64,000 nt of DNA from contig JANPAR010000221.1 of the NCBI GenBank assembly GCA_031430015.1, forward strand, positions 5,584-69,583, written 5' to 3'. The notes beneath the pieces were generated by a model that did not search any database, had not been told where the DNA came from, and was given only the letters and a program-made list of their open reading frames with translations. The first letter of the stretch is position 1; each line of letters starts with the position of its first letter. A program made the translations under genes and the position numbers. Positions 8,154 through 16,539 of the stretch are shown here, piece after piece. Source of the stretch: CANJDH01 sp031430015 (GTDB lineage Bacteria; Pseudomonadota; Gammaproteobacteria; Burkholderiales; JAEUOS01).

Positions 8154-9281
8154 ATGGCTACTCGCAGGGACTTCATCCGCGGCACAATTGCTTCGGGCAT
8201 CACGTTTTGCACCTGTCCGCTGATTGAGGGCGCACATGCGCAAAGTTCGCACAAGCATCCCAAGCTCGGCACCAAGCACAAACCGGTCATGTTCAACGGC
8301 AAGCGCGTCAAGACCATTGACGTGCATGCGCACTGCTATTTTCAGGACGTGGTTGATCTGATGGGGGCCGACGCCAAGGCGGTGATGCCGCCGGTCAAAG
8401 GCGTGCCCGAGCATTTCATTCCTGCCAGTGACAAGGCTGCGGTCGAGGGCAGGCTCGCGGCGATGGATGCAATGGGGCTCGACATGCAGATTCTGTCGGT
8501 CAATCCCTTCTGGTATGGCAAGGATCGCGACACCGCTGCCGCCATTGTCAAACTCAACAACGAGCGTCTTGCCGAAGTGAGCGCGGCCTACCCCAAGCGG
8601 CTTGGCGCCTTCGCGTCACTCGCGCTGCAGTTCCCCGACCTCGCGGTGCAGCAGCTTGAAGAGGCAGTGAAGAAACAGGGCCTGCGCGGCGCGGCGATTG
8701 GCGGCAGTGTGCGCGGCGAAGATTTTTTCAACGAACGGTTTCATCCGGTATGGGCCAAGGCCGAAGAACTCGGCGCGGTGCTGTTCATCCACCCGCAGAG
8801 CACGCCGCAATTGGCGCCGCGCTTCAAGGGCAATGGCTGGCTCTCGAACACTATCGGCAATCCGCTCGACACCACCATCGCCTTGCAAAAGCTGATCTTC
8901 GAAGGCACCCTCGACAAATTCCCCGGCCTCAAGATCGTCGCGGCACATGGCGGCGGCTATCTCGGTTCCTACGCGCCGCGCTCGGATCACGCCTGCTTTG
9001 TCTCACCGCAAAATTGCAACCCGGCGATTGTGTTGAAGAAAAAGCCGACCGAGTATCTGAACCAGATTTTCTTCGACGCCCTCGTGTTCACGCCCGAGGC
9101 CCTGCGCCATCTGGTCGCGCAAGTGGGTGCGGGGCAAGTGGTGATCGGCACCGATCATCCGATCCCGTGGGAAGAAAATCCGGTCGACCACGTGATGGCA
9201 ACGGTGACGCTGACCATGGAGCAGCGTGCCGGCATTCTTGGCGGCAACGCGGCGCGTCTGTTCAATATCAAGGAAATCTGA
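8154..9281 (+). CDS. Tat-exported metal-dependent amidohydrolase (ACMSD-like TIM barrel)
   Basis: 375 residues, ATG 8154 after AAGGAGA. The N-terminus MATRRDFIRGTIASGITF carries a twin-arginine signal. The catalytic domain has the family metal motif D57-H58-A-H60, an FIHPQS strand, the AAHGGGYLGSY His and the GTDHPIPWE Asp, as in aminocarboxymuconate-semialdehyde decarboxylase and related decarboxylases or hydrolases (amidohydrolase 2 family). An exported ACMSD-like enzyme is less usual than a cytoplasmic one. Reaction and substrate are not deducible; neighbours suggest breakdown of aromatic-derived acids. Confidence 0.85.
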   Translation: MATRRDFIRGTIASGITFCTCPLIEGAHAQSSHKHPKLGTKHKPVMFNGKRVKTIDVHAHCYFQDVVDLMGADAKAVMPPVKGVPEHFIPASDKAAVEGRLAAMDAMGLDMQILSVNPFWYGKDRDTAAAIVKLNNERLAEVSAAYPKRLGAFASLALQFPDLAVQQLEEAVKKQGLRGAAIGGSVRGEDFFNERFHPVWAKAEELGAVLFIHPQSTPQLAPRFKGNGWLSNTIGNPLDTTIALQKLIFEGTLDKFPGLKIVAAHGGGYLGSYAPRSDHACFVSPQNCNPAIVLKKKPTEYLNQIFFDALVFTPEALRHLVAQVGAGQVVIGTDHPIPWEENPVDHVMATVTLTMEQRAGILGGNAARLFNIKEI

Positions 9282-9326
9282 GGGCTCGCGGCGCTACTGC
9301 GCGCGCGGCAATCCGGACGCCGCTGC

Positions 9327-10592
9327 TCAGAAAAAACGCGTATTGGGCGTGAGTCCGAGGTAGTGCTGGCCCGCCGTCTGCAAGTGCATCGAGTGCGACT
9401 GCAATTGCTGGGTTACCGCGCGGATGTCACGCAGGCGCTGCTCGAACGGATTGGCTTCGAATATCGCCGTCGCACCGCAATCGTCATATGCATCATCGGC
9501 CACCTTGCGTGCTTCACTGACTGCGTAGGTGGACGCTAGCCGCAACGCCACACGCGTGTCGAACGAGTGCACACCCGTGCGCGACACTTCCTCCCACGAG
9601 GTGCGCAGAATCTGCAGCAGCCATGCGCGCATCGACGCCAGACGCGCTTCGGAAGTCGCGACGCGTGCCTGGATCACGCTGTTGTCGCGCAGCAGCGCAC
9701 CGGCGCTGGCCGGGGTTTTCTTGCTCGCCAATGCGATGAAGTCATTGAGCATCGCGCGCGCAATGCCAAGCGCGACCGCAGAGAAACCAGCCTGATACGC
9801 GACCGAAGGCGAGACGCGGTACAGCGGCCCGCTTTCACGGCGTTCGGTCTCTTCTTCCGGCACCGCACCGGGCGGCAATTGCTGATCGCGCCCCATGCCG
9901 CGCGGCACGATGCAAAAGGCGGCGGGAACGAACATGTCCTTGACGGTGTAAGTGTCGCTGCCGGTGCCGCGCAAGCCGATCACGTTCCAGCCCGCATCGG
10001 TGATGGTGACGTTGCCGCGCGGAATCAGCGCCGTGCGCTCGACGGGCGAGCCGTCCGGCTTTTTGAGCGGCACGCCCTGCGCATCGCACACATTGCAATG
10101 CGCGCCGACCCAAGTCGCGTGTCGGCTGCCGCTGCCAAAACCCCAGGTGCCGGTCACGCGCCAGCCGCCCTCAACCGGACGCGCATGACAGGGCGCAGCG
10201 GGGAATCCCCAGGCAGTCACCGCACGCGCATCGCCGAACACGGCACGCGCCGCGTCCGGCTCCATGTAGGCGGCGGAGAACGCACACCCATTGCTCTGCG
10301 CCACGCTCCACGCTGCACTCGCGTCACCTTCGGCGATGGCGAGGATCACTTCGAAAAAGGTAGGCAGATCAAGTTCCGCACCACCCGCATCACCACCAAT
10401 GGATTGCGGCAAAAACATGCGGAACATTTTGGCCTCGTGCAGCGCGTCGAGTACCTCGGGCGGCAATGCCTTGTTGGCGTCGATGCGCGGGCCGGCGGCG
10501 GCGAGCAGGGGCGTGAGCGCGCGCGCCCTCGTGATCCAGTCAGGGCTGTTGGACGTGATGTGTGCGGCGGCGGGGAGGTCTTTGGGATTCAC
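9327..10592 (-). CDS. Acyl-CoA dehydrogenase-fold flavoprotein (flavin-dependent monooxygenase type)
   Basis: About 420 residues in the acyl-CoA dehydrogenase fold: helical N-domain (RMFLPQSIGGDAGG), beta domain (WRVTGTWGFGSGSRHATW) and C-terminal four-helix domain. The GTWGFGSG and GLRGTGSDTYTV segments are typical of the oxygenase branch (4-hydroxyphenylacetate and DszC-like hydroxylases), and the catalytic Glu of true dehydrogenases is not evident. The start is uncertain: no ATG lies near the N-terminus, so I use GTG 10592, with a TTG at 10634 as alternative, and neither has a clear ribosome site. It diverges from the cupin gene. Confidence 0.78.
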   Translation of the reverse strand: MNPKDLPAAAHITSNSPDWITRARALTPLLAAAGPRIDANKALPPEVLDALHEAKMFRMFLPQSIGGDAGGAELDLPTFFEVILAIAEGDASAAWSVAQSNGCAFSAAYMEPDAARAVFGDARAVTAWGFPAAPCHARPVEGGWRVTGTWGFGSGSRHATWVGAHCNVCDAQGVPLKKPDGSPVERTALIPRGNVTITDAGWNVIGLRGTGSDTYTVKDMFVPAAFCIVPRGMGRDQQLPPGAVPEEETERRESGPLYRVSPSVAYQAGFSAVALGIARAMLNDFIALASKKTPASAGALLRDNSVIQARVATSEARLASMRAWLLQILRTSWEEVSRTGVHSFDTRVALRLASTYAVSEARKVADDAYDDCGATAIFEANPFEQRLRDIRAVTQQLQSHSMHLQTAGQHYLGLTPNTRFF

Positions 10593-10762
10593 GGGAAGGA
10601 TGTCGAAGCGGTAGCACGCCAAGCGAGGGAGCAATGGTAAGACATTCTACAAGGCACGGCGCACCGCGATCCGCAGTGCGGGGATTCGCGGCTATGATGC
10701 GGCGCGGCGCTTTCAAACCGATGTGGATGAAACACCATCAAGTTCTTTTCGAGGACCCATTC

Positions 10763-11323
10763 ATGAGTAATGCAACATCCGCCGTCACACTTCCGCCTGT
10801 GCGCCGCCTCGTCACCGAAGATGACGCCAACGGCCGCTCACGCATTATTGAAGACGCACCGGCCACGGCGATTCGCACCGTCGAAGGCCGGCCCAACTAT
10901 CGCGCCGTCAACATCTGGCGCACCGAGGCCGCGCCCGCTCTCGTCAACGCGCCCGATTCGATCCACGACCACAAAGGCATCCTGCCGCCCGGCAACGGCG
11001 GCTCGATCCTGCGCATCATCGACTACCCGCCGGAGAGCCGCGACATCGCCGAGCGCAATCGTCAGATCGCCGCAACGTTCTCGAGCATCTTTGTCGATGC
11101 CGATCACGACAAGCGCGAAGGCGCGCACCCTGGCATGCATCGCACCGATACGGTGGACTACGCGATCCTTCTCGAAGGCGAAATCTGGGCGGTGATGGAC
11201 GACAACGAAACCCTGATGCGCGCCGGTGATGTGCTGATCCAGCGCGGCACTAATCACGCGTGGGCGAACCGCTCGGACAAAACGGCGCGGATTTGTTTTG
11301 TGTTGGTGGATGGCAAGCGCTGA
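10763..11323 (+). CDS. Cupin-domain protein
   Basis: 186 residues, ATG 10763 with GAGGA about 8 bases upstream. A single cupin barrel is seen near the C-terminus: HPGMHRTDTVDYAILLEGEI, then a second motif with RAGDVLIQRGTNHAW. His residues in both motifs can bind a metal. The N-terminal half has an RPNYRAVNIWRTEAAP strand typical of small cupins found beside catabolic operons. It could be a dioxygenase, isomerase or a sensor; sequence alone does not decide. The neighbouring flavoprotein is divergently transcribed. Confidence 0.8.
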   Translation: MSNATSAVTLPPVRRLVTEDDANGRSRIIEDAPATAIRTVEGRPNYRAVNIWRTEAAPALVNAPDSIHDHKGILPPGNGGSILRIIDYPPESRDIAERNRQIAATFSSIFVDADHDKREGAHPGMHRTDTVDYAILLEGEIWAVMDDNETLMRAGDVLIQRGTNHAWANRSDKTARICFVLVDGKR

Positions 11324-11332
11324 CTCGATCGA

Positions 11333-12730
11333 TCAGTTGCGACGCGCCAGCGCGAGCAGCGCCTCCTGCACCGCCAAGTCAATCTCGATTCCTTCGACCA
11401 TGCGCCGCGCCCGCTCGCGAAATGCGCGTTCCGACGGCACGCGAATCTCCGCCACACCGGGCAGACGCGGCACCGCGCGCACCCGTGCGATCATCGCCGA
11501 CAACTCTCGTTTGAATTCGGCGAGCGGCAACAATAAATCAGGGCGCATTACCACCAGCAGATAGCCGTAGTCACGCGCAGCACTCAAACCCGAACCAGCC
11601 AGCACGGCGAGGGCCTGCATCGCGAGTGCCAGCGCGAAGCCTTTGTGCGCAGCCGCCGGCCCGCCGAAGGGCAAGAGTGCGCCGCCGCGCGCCGCCTGCG
11701 CATCGGTGGTCGGCGCACCCGTGCCATCGAGCGCCACGCCTTCGGGCAGGGGCAGGCCGAGCAGCGCGTGAAGCCCAAGCTCGGTGCCGGGAAAGGCCGA
11801 GGTGCCGACATCGATCACCAGCGGTTCACCCTCGGTGGGAAAACCGAAGGCAATCGGATTGGTGCCCAATGCCGGACGCGTGCCGCCGGGCGGCGCGACC
11901 AGGCTCGCCGCGCCCACCGTGTGCAGCGCGATCAAATCGGCGCGCGCGATGCGCTCGGCGTAGTAGGCGCTGCGCCCGCTCATCCAGCTGTTATTGACGC
12001 CGACAAGTGCGAAGCCGTGCTCGCGCGCCTTGGCGATGGCGGCATCGGTCGCGTGATGCATGGTCAGCATGCCCTGGCGGTTGCCGCCGTCGAACAGGGT
12101 GGAGACCGGAGTCTCGTGCAACACGCGCATCGGCGTGACTGGTTGCTTCTGTTTCGGGCTGTTGATTACCTGCAGGATTTTCGGCAGGCCCGAGTATTCG
12201 TAGCCGCACAGTGCCGCATCGAGCATGTGGTCGGCGAGGACCGAGGCGTCGTCCGCGTCGTAGCCTGCACCGCGCAGGGCGGCAACTGACAGACTGCGCG
12301 CTTCGTCAACAGACAATTTCAGACGCTGCGCCGAGCGCAGATCGGGCGGTGGCACCTGCACGCTGCCGTCAAGCGGCCTGCGCCCCCGTTGTTCGAGTTG
12401 GCGCGCAATGGTGTCGTCCACGACGATGGGCAGCGTCAGGATCAGCGCGCCATACGACTTGCCGTGCGGGTCGAGCGAGAGTGAGCGCGTGACGCCGCCG
12501 CCGAGAGAATTTTCCAGCACAAAGTTGAGTGCATCGACGTTCGGCATTTCGTAGCGCGTGATTACGCCGCGCACCAGCTCGCCGAAATGCGCACGCACTC
12601 GTTCGACAGTCACCTGCCCGACCAGCAGCGAGTAATACTCGGGGCGATAGGCAATCACGCCGATGTTGCTGGCGTCACCTTTGTCGCCGGCGCGCGCGTG
12701 GGCGATTTCACGCAGGTAAAAGGTTTTCAT
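11333..12730 (-). CDS. Fusion protein: AtuA C-terminal-like domain + Ldh2 (malate/L-lactate dehydrogenase family) oxidoreductase
   Basis: 465 residues made of two recognisable parts. Residues 1-115 (AHARAGDKGDASNIGVIAYRP onward) match the small domain normally found at the C-terminus of, or just downstream of, AtuA/DUF1446 proteins. Residues 135-465 are an Ldh2-type NAD(P) oxidoreductase with PPGGTRPALGTNPIAFGFPT and a GGPAAAHKGFALALAMQAL segment. Key positions look altered: where the family has SHG with a catalytic His and a nearby Arg, this has YEYSGLPK (177-184), and the usual NSNHFG-like loop is NNSWMSG. It lies 18 bp downstream of AtuA in the same operon. Confidence 0.8.
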   Translation of the reverse strand: MKTFYLREIAHARAGDKGDASNIGVIAYRPEYYSLLVGQVTVERVRAHFGELVRGVITRYEMPNVDALNFVLENSLGGGVTRSLSLDPHGKSYGALILTLPIVVDDTIARQLEQRGRRPLDGSVQVPPPDLRSAQRLKLSVDEARSLSVAALRGAGYDADDASVLADHMLDAALCGYEYSGLPKILQVINSPKQKQPVTPMRVLHETPVSTLFDGGNRQGMLTMHHATDAAIAKAREHGFALVGVNNSWMSGRSAYYAERIARADLIALHTVGAASLVAPPGGTRPALGTNPIAFGFPTEGEPLVIDVGTSAFPGTELGLHALLGLPLPEGVALDGTGAPTTDAQAARGGALLPFGGPAAAHKGFALALAMQALAVLAGSGLSAARDYGYLLVVMRPDLLLPLAEFKRELSAMIARVRAVPRLPGVAEIRVPSERAFRERARRMVEGIEIDLAVQEALLALARRN

Positions 12731-12748
12731 ATGCTTGTCGCCGGGATC

Positions 12749-14113
12749 CTAACCACCGGCCTCCTCAAACACGATGCGCGGCGTGACGGCGTCACGCGGA
12801 ATCAGTACCGAGTAGATCGCCAGCACTTCGCGCACTGTGGTACGCGGCAGCGACGACATCGCCGGGCCTTTGCCGACCAGGGTTTCGACTTCACCGGCGA
12901 GTTTGGCGGCATCGCGTTTTTGTTTGGCGCGGCCGGCAAAGCGCAGGCGCACTTCGTAAGGCTCATGCGCCGCCGGCAGCGAGGCCGCGCCGTGCAGGGA
13001 GTTCACGCCGATGTAATCGACACGCAGTTCTTCAAGCTGCACGCCGCCGATGCGCAGACGTTCGCGCACCACTTGTTCAGCCAGACGCGCGCGGTTGATG
13101 CAACCAAGGCCCGCGTAGGTGATTTCGGCTTCGCCGATCCAGCCTTCCTTGATGCCCACTGATACCTTCAGTTGCGCGGGCCGCGCCCGCCCGCGTCCAC
13201 CGCTGATGCGCACCTGATCAACACCCACTTCGTCGAGCCGTACACCGGTGAAATCGACCACCACATCGGGCGTGATGTAGGTGGCTGGATCGTGAATTTC
13301 GTAGAGCATCTGCTCGGTGCAAATGGCGCGGTTGATTACACCGCCGGTGCCGGCCACCTTGCCAACGATGCAACCGCCATCGGGCGACATGTCGAGAAAC
13401 GGGTAGCCCAGATTGCCGAGGTCGGGTACATCCTTGTAACCGGGGTCAGCAAAAAAACCGCCCGACACATTTGCGCCGCACTCGACCATGTCGGCACACA
13501 CCTGGCCCTGGCCGAGCAGATTCCAGTCGTCCTGTGCCCAGCCGAATTCATGGATCATCGGCGCGAGGAACAGCGAGCAATCGGCGACGCGCCCGGTGAG
13601 CACGATGTCTGCTCCCTGACGCAGTGCTTCGACGATGTTGTCGGCACCGAGATAGGCATTGGCACAGGTGATCTCGCCAGAGAGTGTGGCAAGTGGCAAC
13701 CCGGTCTCCAGAATCGGCAGCGTAGCGGCGTGCGCGCGGCAGTAGTCGAGCACGTCGTCGCCGAGCACCGCCGCGATCTTCATCGGCCCGAGTTGGAGGT
13801 TGCGCACTAGCTCTGTGGTTTTGGCCAGTGCGCCCAGTGGATTGGCCGCGCCCATGCTGGTGACGATGCGCGTGCCGTGTCGCACGCAATGCGGCAGCAC
13901 CGCGCGCAGACGCGCTTCAAGCAGTTCGTTGTAACCCTTGGACGGGTCGAGCAGACGTTGTGCATTCGCGAGTGCAATGGTGCGCTCGGCGAGGGTTTCG
14001 AAGACGAGGTAATCAAGCGCACCATGTTCGGCCAGCAGTGCGGCAGGTTCGATGCGGTCGCCGGCATAGCTTGCGCCCGCACCGATGCGCAGGCGCGTAG
14101 TGCAGCCTGCCAC
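12749..14113 (-). CDS. AtuA/DUF1446-family protein (acyclic terpene utilisation-like)
   Basis: About 454 residues. Typical family segments are LRIGAGASYAGDRIEPAALL, TSMGAANPLGA, ADIVLTGRVADCSLFLAP and DMSPDGGCIVGKVAGTGGVI. The founding member AtuA is needed for citronellol and geraniol breakdown in Pseudomonas, but the biochemical role of the family is unresolved. I take GTG 14113 as start, two bases after the stop of the upstream Bug gene, meaning translational coupling; the frame can extend to 14158 inside that gene. The expected C-terminal small domain is absent and appears instead fused to the next gene. Confidence 0.84.
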   Translation of the reverse strand: MAGCTTRLRIGAGASYAGDRIEPAALLAEHGALDYLVFETLAERTIALANAQRLLDPSKGYNELLEARLRAVLPHCVRHGTRIVTSMGAANPLGALAKTTELVRNLQLGPMKIAAVLGDDVLDYCRAHAATLPILETGLPLATLSGEITCANAYLGADNIVEALRQGADIVLTGRVADCSLFLAPMIHEFGWAQDDWNLLGQGQVCADMVECGANVSGGFFADPGYKDVPDLGNLGYPFLDMSPDGGCIVGKVAGTGGVINRAICTEQMLYEIHDPATYITPDVVVDFTGVRLDEVGVDQVRISGGRGRARPAQLKVSVGIKEGWIGEAEITYAGLGCINRARLAEQVVRERLRIGGVQLEELRVDYIGVNSLHGAASLPAAHEPYEVRLRFAGRAKQKRDAAKLAGEVETLVGKGPAMSSLPRTTVREVLAIYSVLIPRDAVTPRIVFEEAGG

Positions 14114-14115
14114 GC

Positions 14116-15093
14116 TTATTCGCCCTTGATGTTTCGAAGCTTGATCACGCGCGCCCATTTCTCGGCGTCCTGCTTTTGCAGCGCGGCGAGCGCGGACGGC
14201 GTGCCGGGTGCGGGTACCACGCCCGAGGCCATCATCCTTGACTTGACGCCCTCGCTCTCCAGTGTGCGGCGCATCGCGGCATTAACGCGCTCGACTTCGG
14301 CCGCTGGCGTGCCCTTCGATGCGTAGATCGCATACCAGTTGTTCGAATCCACGCCGGGGATGCCCATCTCATCGAGCGTGCGCACCTCGGGCAGCAGCGG
14401 ATGACGCTTGGGTGCGGCGAGGCCGAGTGCCTTGAGCTTGCCGCCCTTGATGTTGGCGAGCGCCGGCGGCACGTCGATGAACAGGCCGTCGATGTGGCCC
14501 GCGATCGCATCGATGATCGCCGGGCCGACACCTTTGTAAGGCACGTGACGCAGTTGTGTCTTGCTCACATCGGCGAGCAACTCCATCGCCAGATGCGGCA
14601 TGCTGCCGATGCCTGACGAGCCCATCGTCGCGCCGCCCGCCTTCAGCTTCGCGGCAGCGATGAACTCGGGCACTGTGTTGGCGGGGTTGTTGATGCTGGT
14701 CACCAGCACTTCGTCGGTATTGCACACCAATGTCACCGGCGTGAGGTCGCGCACCGGGTCATACGCGAGCTTCTCGTAGAGCGACGGGCTGATCGACACC
14801 GGGCCGGTGGTGGTGAGGAACAGCGTCTGCCCGTCCGGTGCGGCCTTGGCGACGAAGTCGGCGGCGATGCCGGCATTGGCGCCGGTCTTGTTCTCGACAA
14901 TCACCTGCTGTCCCAACTCTCGGCCCAATTGATCGGCCATCAGGCGCGCCACAAAATCAATCGGGCCGCCAGGGGGAAAGCCGACGATCAGGCGCGTGGT
15001 CCTGGTGGTTTGCGCGCGCAACGCGCCGCTGGCGAGCGCGCAGGCGGCTCCCGCTCCCTGCAACAAGGTACGGCGATTCCGGTTGATGCGCAT
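14116..15093 (-). CDS. Bug-family tripartite tricarboxylate receptor, Tat-type signal
   Basis: 325 residues from ATG 15093 with AAGGAGAC upstream. The N-terminus RINRNRRTLLQGAGAACAL has a twin-arginine signal rather than a plain Sec signal. Bug landmarks follow: RLIVGFPPGGPIDFVARLMA, VENKTGANAGIAADFVAKAA, AAPDGQTLF, AYDPVRDL and HVPYKGVGPAI. It opens the minus-strand operon with AtuA and the AtuA_C::Ldh2 fusion, so it probably delivers the carboxylate which those enzymes process (inference from operon structure). Confidence 0.9.
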   Translation of the reverse strand: MRINRNRRTLLQGAGAACALASGALRAQTTRTTRLIVGFPPGGPIDFVARLMADQLGRELGQQVIVENKTGANAGIAADFVAKAAPDGQTLFLTTTGPVSISPSLYEKLAYDPVRDLTPVTLVCNTDEVLVTSINNPANTVPEFIAAAKLKAGGATMGSSGIGSMPHLAMELLADVSKTQLRHVPYKGVGPAIIDAIAGHIDGLFIDVPPALANIKGGKLKALGLAAPKRHPLLPEVRTLDEMGIPGVDSNNWYAIYASKGTPAAEVERVNAAMRRTLESEGVKSRMMASGVVPAPGTPSALAALQKQDAEKWARVIKLRNIKGE

Positions 15094-15195
15094 GATCCAG
15101 TCTCCTTGATCCGTGGCGGGTCCACGGGGGTGTGCGCCCGGCGCTCTGCCGACAGGGCAGTGGGCTTCAATTTCATTATATCGACAAGCTGACAA

Positions 15196-15215
15196 CCGCA
15201 CCCACCAAGGGTTGC
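15196..15215 (+). repeat. Dispersed element copy, degenerate
   Basis: CCGCACCCACCAAGGGTTGC, a weak copy of the GCTCCCACCAACGGTTTT family, about 17 bases before a much better copy, in the gap upstream of the Bug operon. Confidence 0.5.
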
Positions 15216-15231
15216 ATTCAAACATTCATCG

Positions 15232-15256
15232 GAGAGTGGCTCCCACCAACGGTTTT
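15232..15256 (+). repeat. Dispersed element copy (GCTCCCACCAACGGTTTT core)
   Basis: GAGAGTGGCTCCCACCAACGGTTTT is a full-core copy of the intergenic family. A partly complementary sequence (TTGCCACCATTGGTTC) follows within 20 bases, so a weak stem-loop can form. Confidence 0.75.
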
Positions 15257-15308
15257 ATCTTGGTTGCCACCATTGGTTCGTTGCAGGCGCGCCGCGCCGG
15301 CGCACGCT

Positions 15309-15665
15309 CTACTCGCTGCGCACGCCTTTCACGTCGAGGGCGTGGCCGATGGAAGAGGCGATGGCGGCTTGGCAGGCATCAAACAGTTCGCTCACCATGT
15401 ACGGCCCGCTGCCAAGGCCAAACGATGCACAGGACAGCTTGCGAGGGTTGGCCTTGGCAAAAGCGGCTACGACGGCCATGGTCTTGAAGCGGCTGTTTGC
15501 AGGCACGACCATGGCGTAGGGGAGGGACACAATCTGCCAGACGACCGCAAAGTAATCGATCGGATCAAAGGGAAATTTTTTCTAGAGGTTTGGCGAAAAG
15601 GTGTGTACCGTCGCAGACATCGCCAGCAGCGTATAGCCGTCGGGCGCGGCTTGCGCTGGCAACGG
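15309..15665 (-). pseudogene. Decayed Bug-family receptor gene
   Basis: Read on the minus strand, the segment gives QAAPDGYTLLAM, then FSPNL, a TAG stop at 15582-15584, then KKFPFDPIDYFAVV, SLPYAMVVPANSRFKTMA, ANPRKLSCASFG and GSGPYMVSELFDA. These are the central Bug motifs in the correct order and in one frame, with the stop where intact relatives have a Tyr codon (NLYKKLPFDP). Both the signal-peptide end and the C-terminal third are missing. This is a remnant of a fourth Bug gene. The open piece 15309-15530 could be mistaken for a small gene. The rest of the 15094-15718 gap holds only dispersed repeats. Confidence 0.8.
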
Positions 15666-15718
15666 TACGCCTCGCTATACTTCTTCCGTCAAGCATTCCA
15701 TCCAGCCCGAGGCCCTCC

Positions 15719-16495
15719 ATGTCCGTGACCCAACTGAAGTCTCTCCGCCCTGTCGCCGGCGCTGATGCGCCACGCCAAGCCAATATCCACCTTGCTGCGG
15801 CCTACCGCTTGGCAGTGTTCGATGACCTCGAAGAAGGCATCGACAACCACTTCACCATGACAGTGCCGGGTTGTGATGATCGCTACCTGATCCTGCCATT
15901 CGGCCTGCATTGGTCCGAAGCCCGTGCCAGCGACATGATCGTCTTCAACGAACAAGGCGAAACGCTTGAAGGCGAAGGCGTGGTGGAGCTGTCGGCGCAG
16001 TGCATCCACGCGCCGATCCACCGCATCACCGGCGCGAGGGTCGTGCTGCACACCCACCAGACCTGGGCTGTGGCGCTCAACATGCTCAAAGACAACCGCC
16101 TCTTGCCAGCGAGCCAGACCGCTGCGTTTTTCCACGGCCATGTCGCCTACGACGATACCTACCAAGGCACGGCAGACTTCGTTGAAGAGGGTGAGCGCCT
16201 CGCACACCTGATCGGCAAGAAGCAGGTGCTGTTCATGAAGAACCATGGCGTGCTGGTGGTGGGCGACACCGTGGCGCAGGCCTACCGGCGGCTCTACAAG
16301 CTCGAACGCGTCTGCCGCGCCCAGGTGCTGGCGATGAGCACCGGCCAGCCGCTGCAAATTCTCTCTGACGACATCGTGGCGCAGGTGCAATCGCCACCGC
16401 CGGATGACCGGCATGTCCGCAGCGAGCGCGAGCGCCTCTACTTCGAAGCCATGATGCGCGTGCTCGACCGGGAGCTACCGGGCTATGCCGACTGA
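15719..16495 (+). CDS. Class II aldolase/adducin-family protein
   Basis: 258 residues from ATG 15719; the frame is open further upstream over the Bug remnant but without coding support. The class II aldolase fold is shown by the GIDNHFTMTVPG strand, the HAPIHRITGARVVLHTHQ segment (zinc-binding His in HTH), FMKNHGVLVVGDTVAQAY with the NHG motif, and the helical C-terminus. Members cleave or decarboxylate sugar-phosphate or hydroxy-acid substrates, or are non-catalytic adducin-like proteins. A conserved unknown gene follows 44 bases later, probably in the same operon. Confidence 0.85.
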   Translation: MSVTQLKSLRPVAGADAPRQANIHLAAAYRLAVFDDLEEGIDNHFTMTVPGCDDRYLILPFGLHWSEARASDMIVFNEQGETLEGEGVVELSAQCIHAPIHRITGARVVLHTHQTWAVALNMLKDNRLLPASQTAAFFHGHVAYDDTYQGTADFVEEGERLAHLIGKKQVLFMKNHGVLVVGDTVAQAYRRLYKLERVCRAQVLAMSTGQPLQILSDDIVAQVQSPPPDDRHVRSERERLYFEAMMRVLDRELPGYAD

Positions 16496-16539
16496 TTTGC
16501 GCACTTTGCGCTTAACGCACCAACCTGCAGGAGACAGCA

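Noticed and set aside
15309..15530. 73-codon minus-strand ORF as a gene
   Set aside because: It is the middle of a Bug pseudogene cut by a TAG and lacking both ends.
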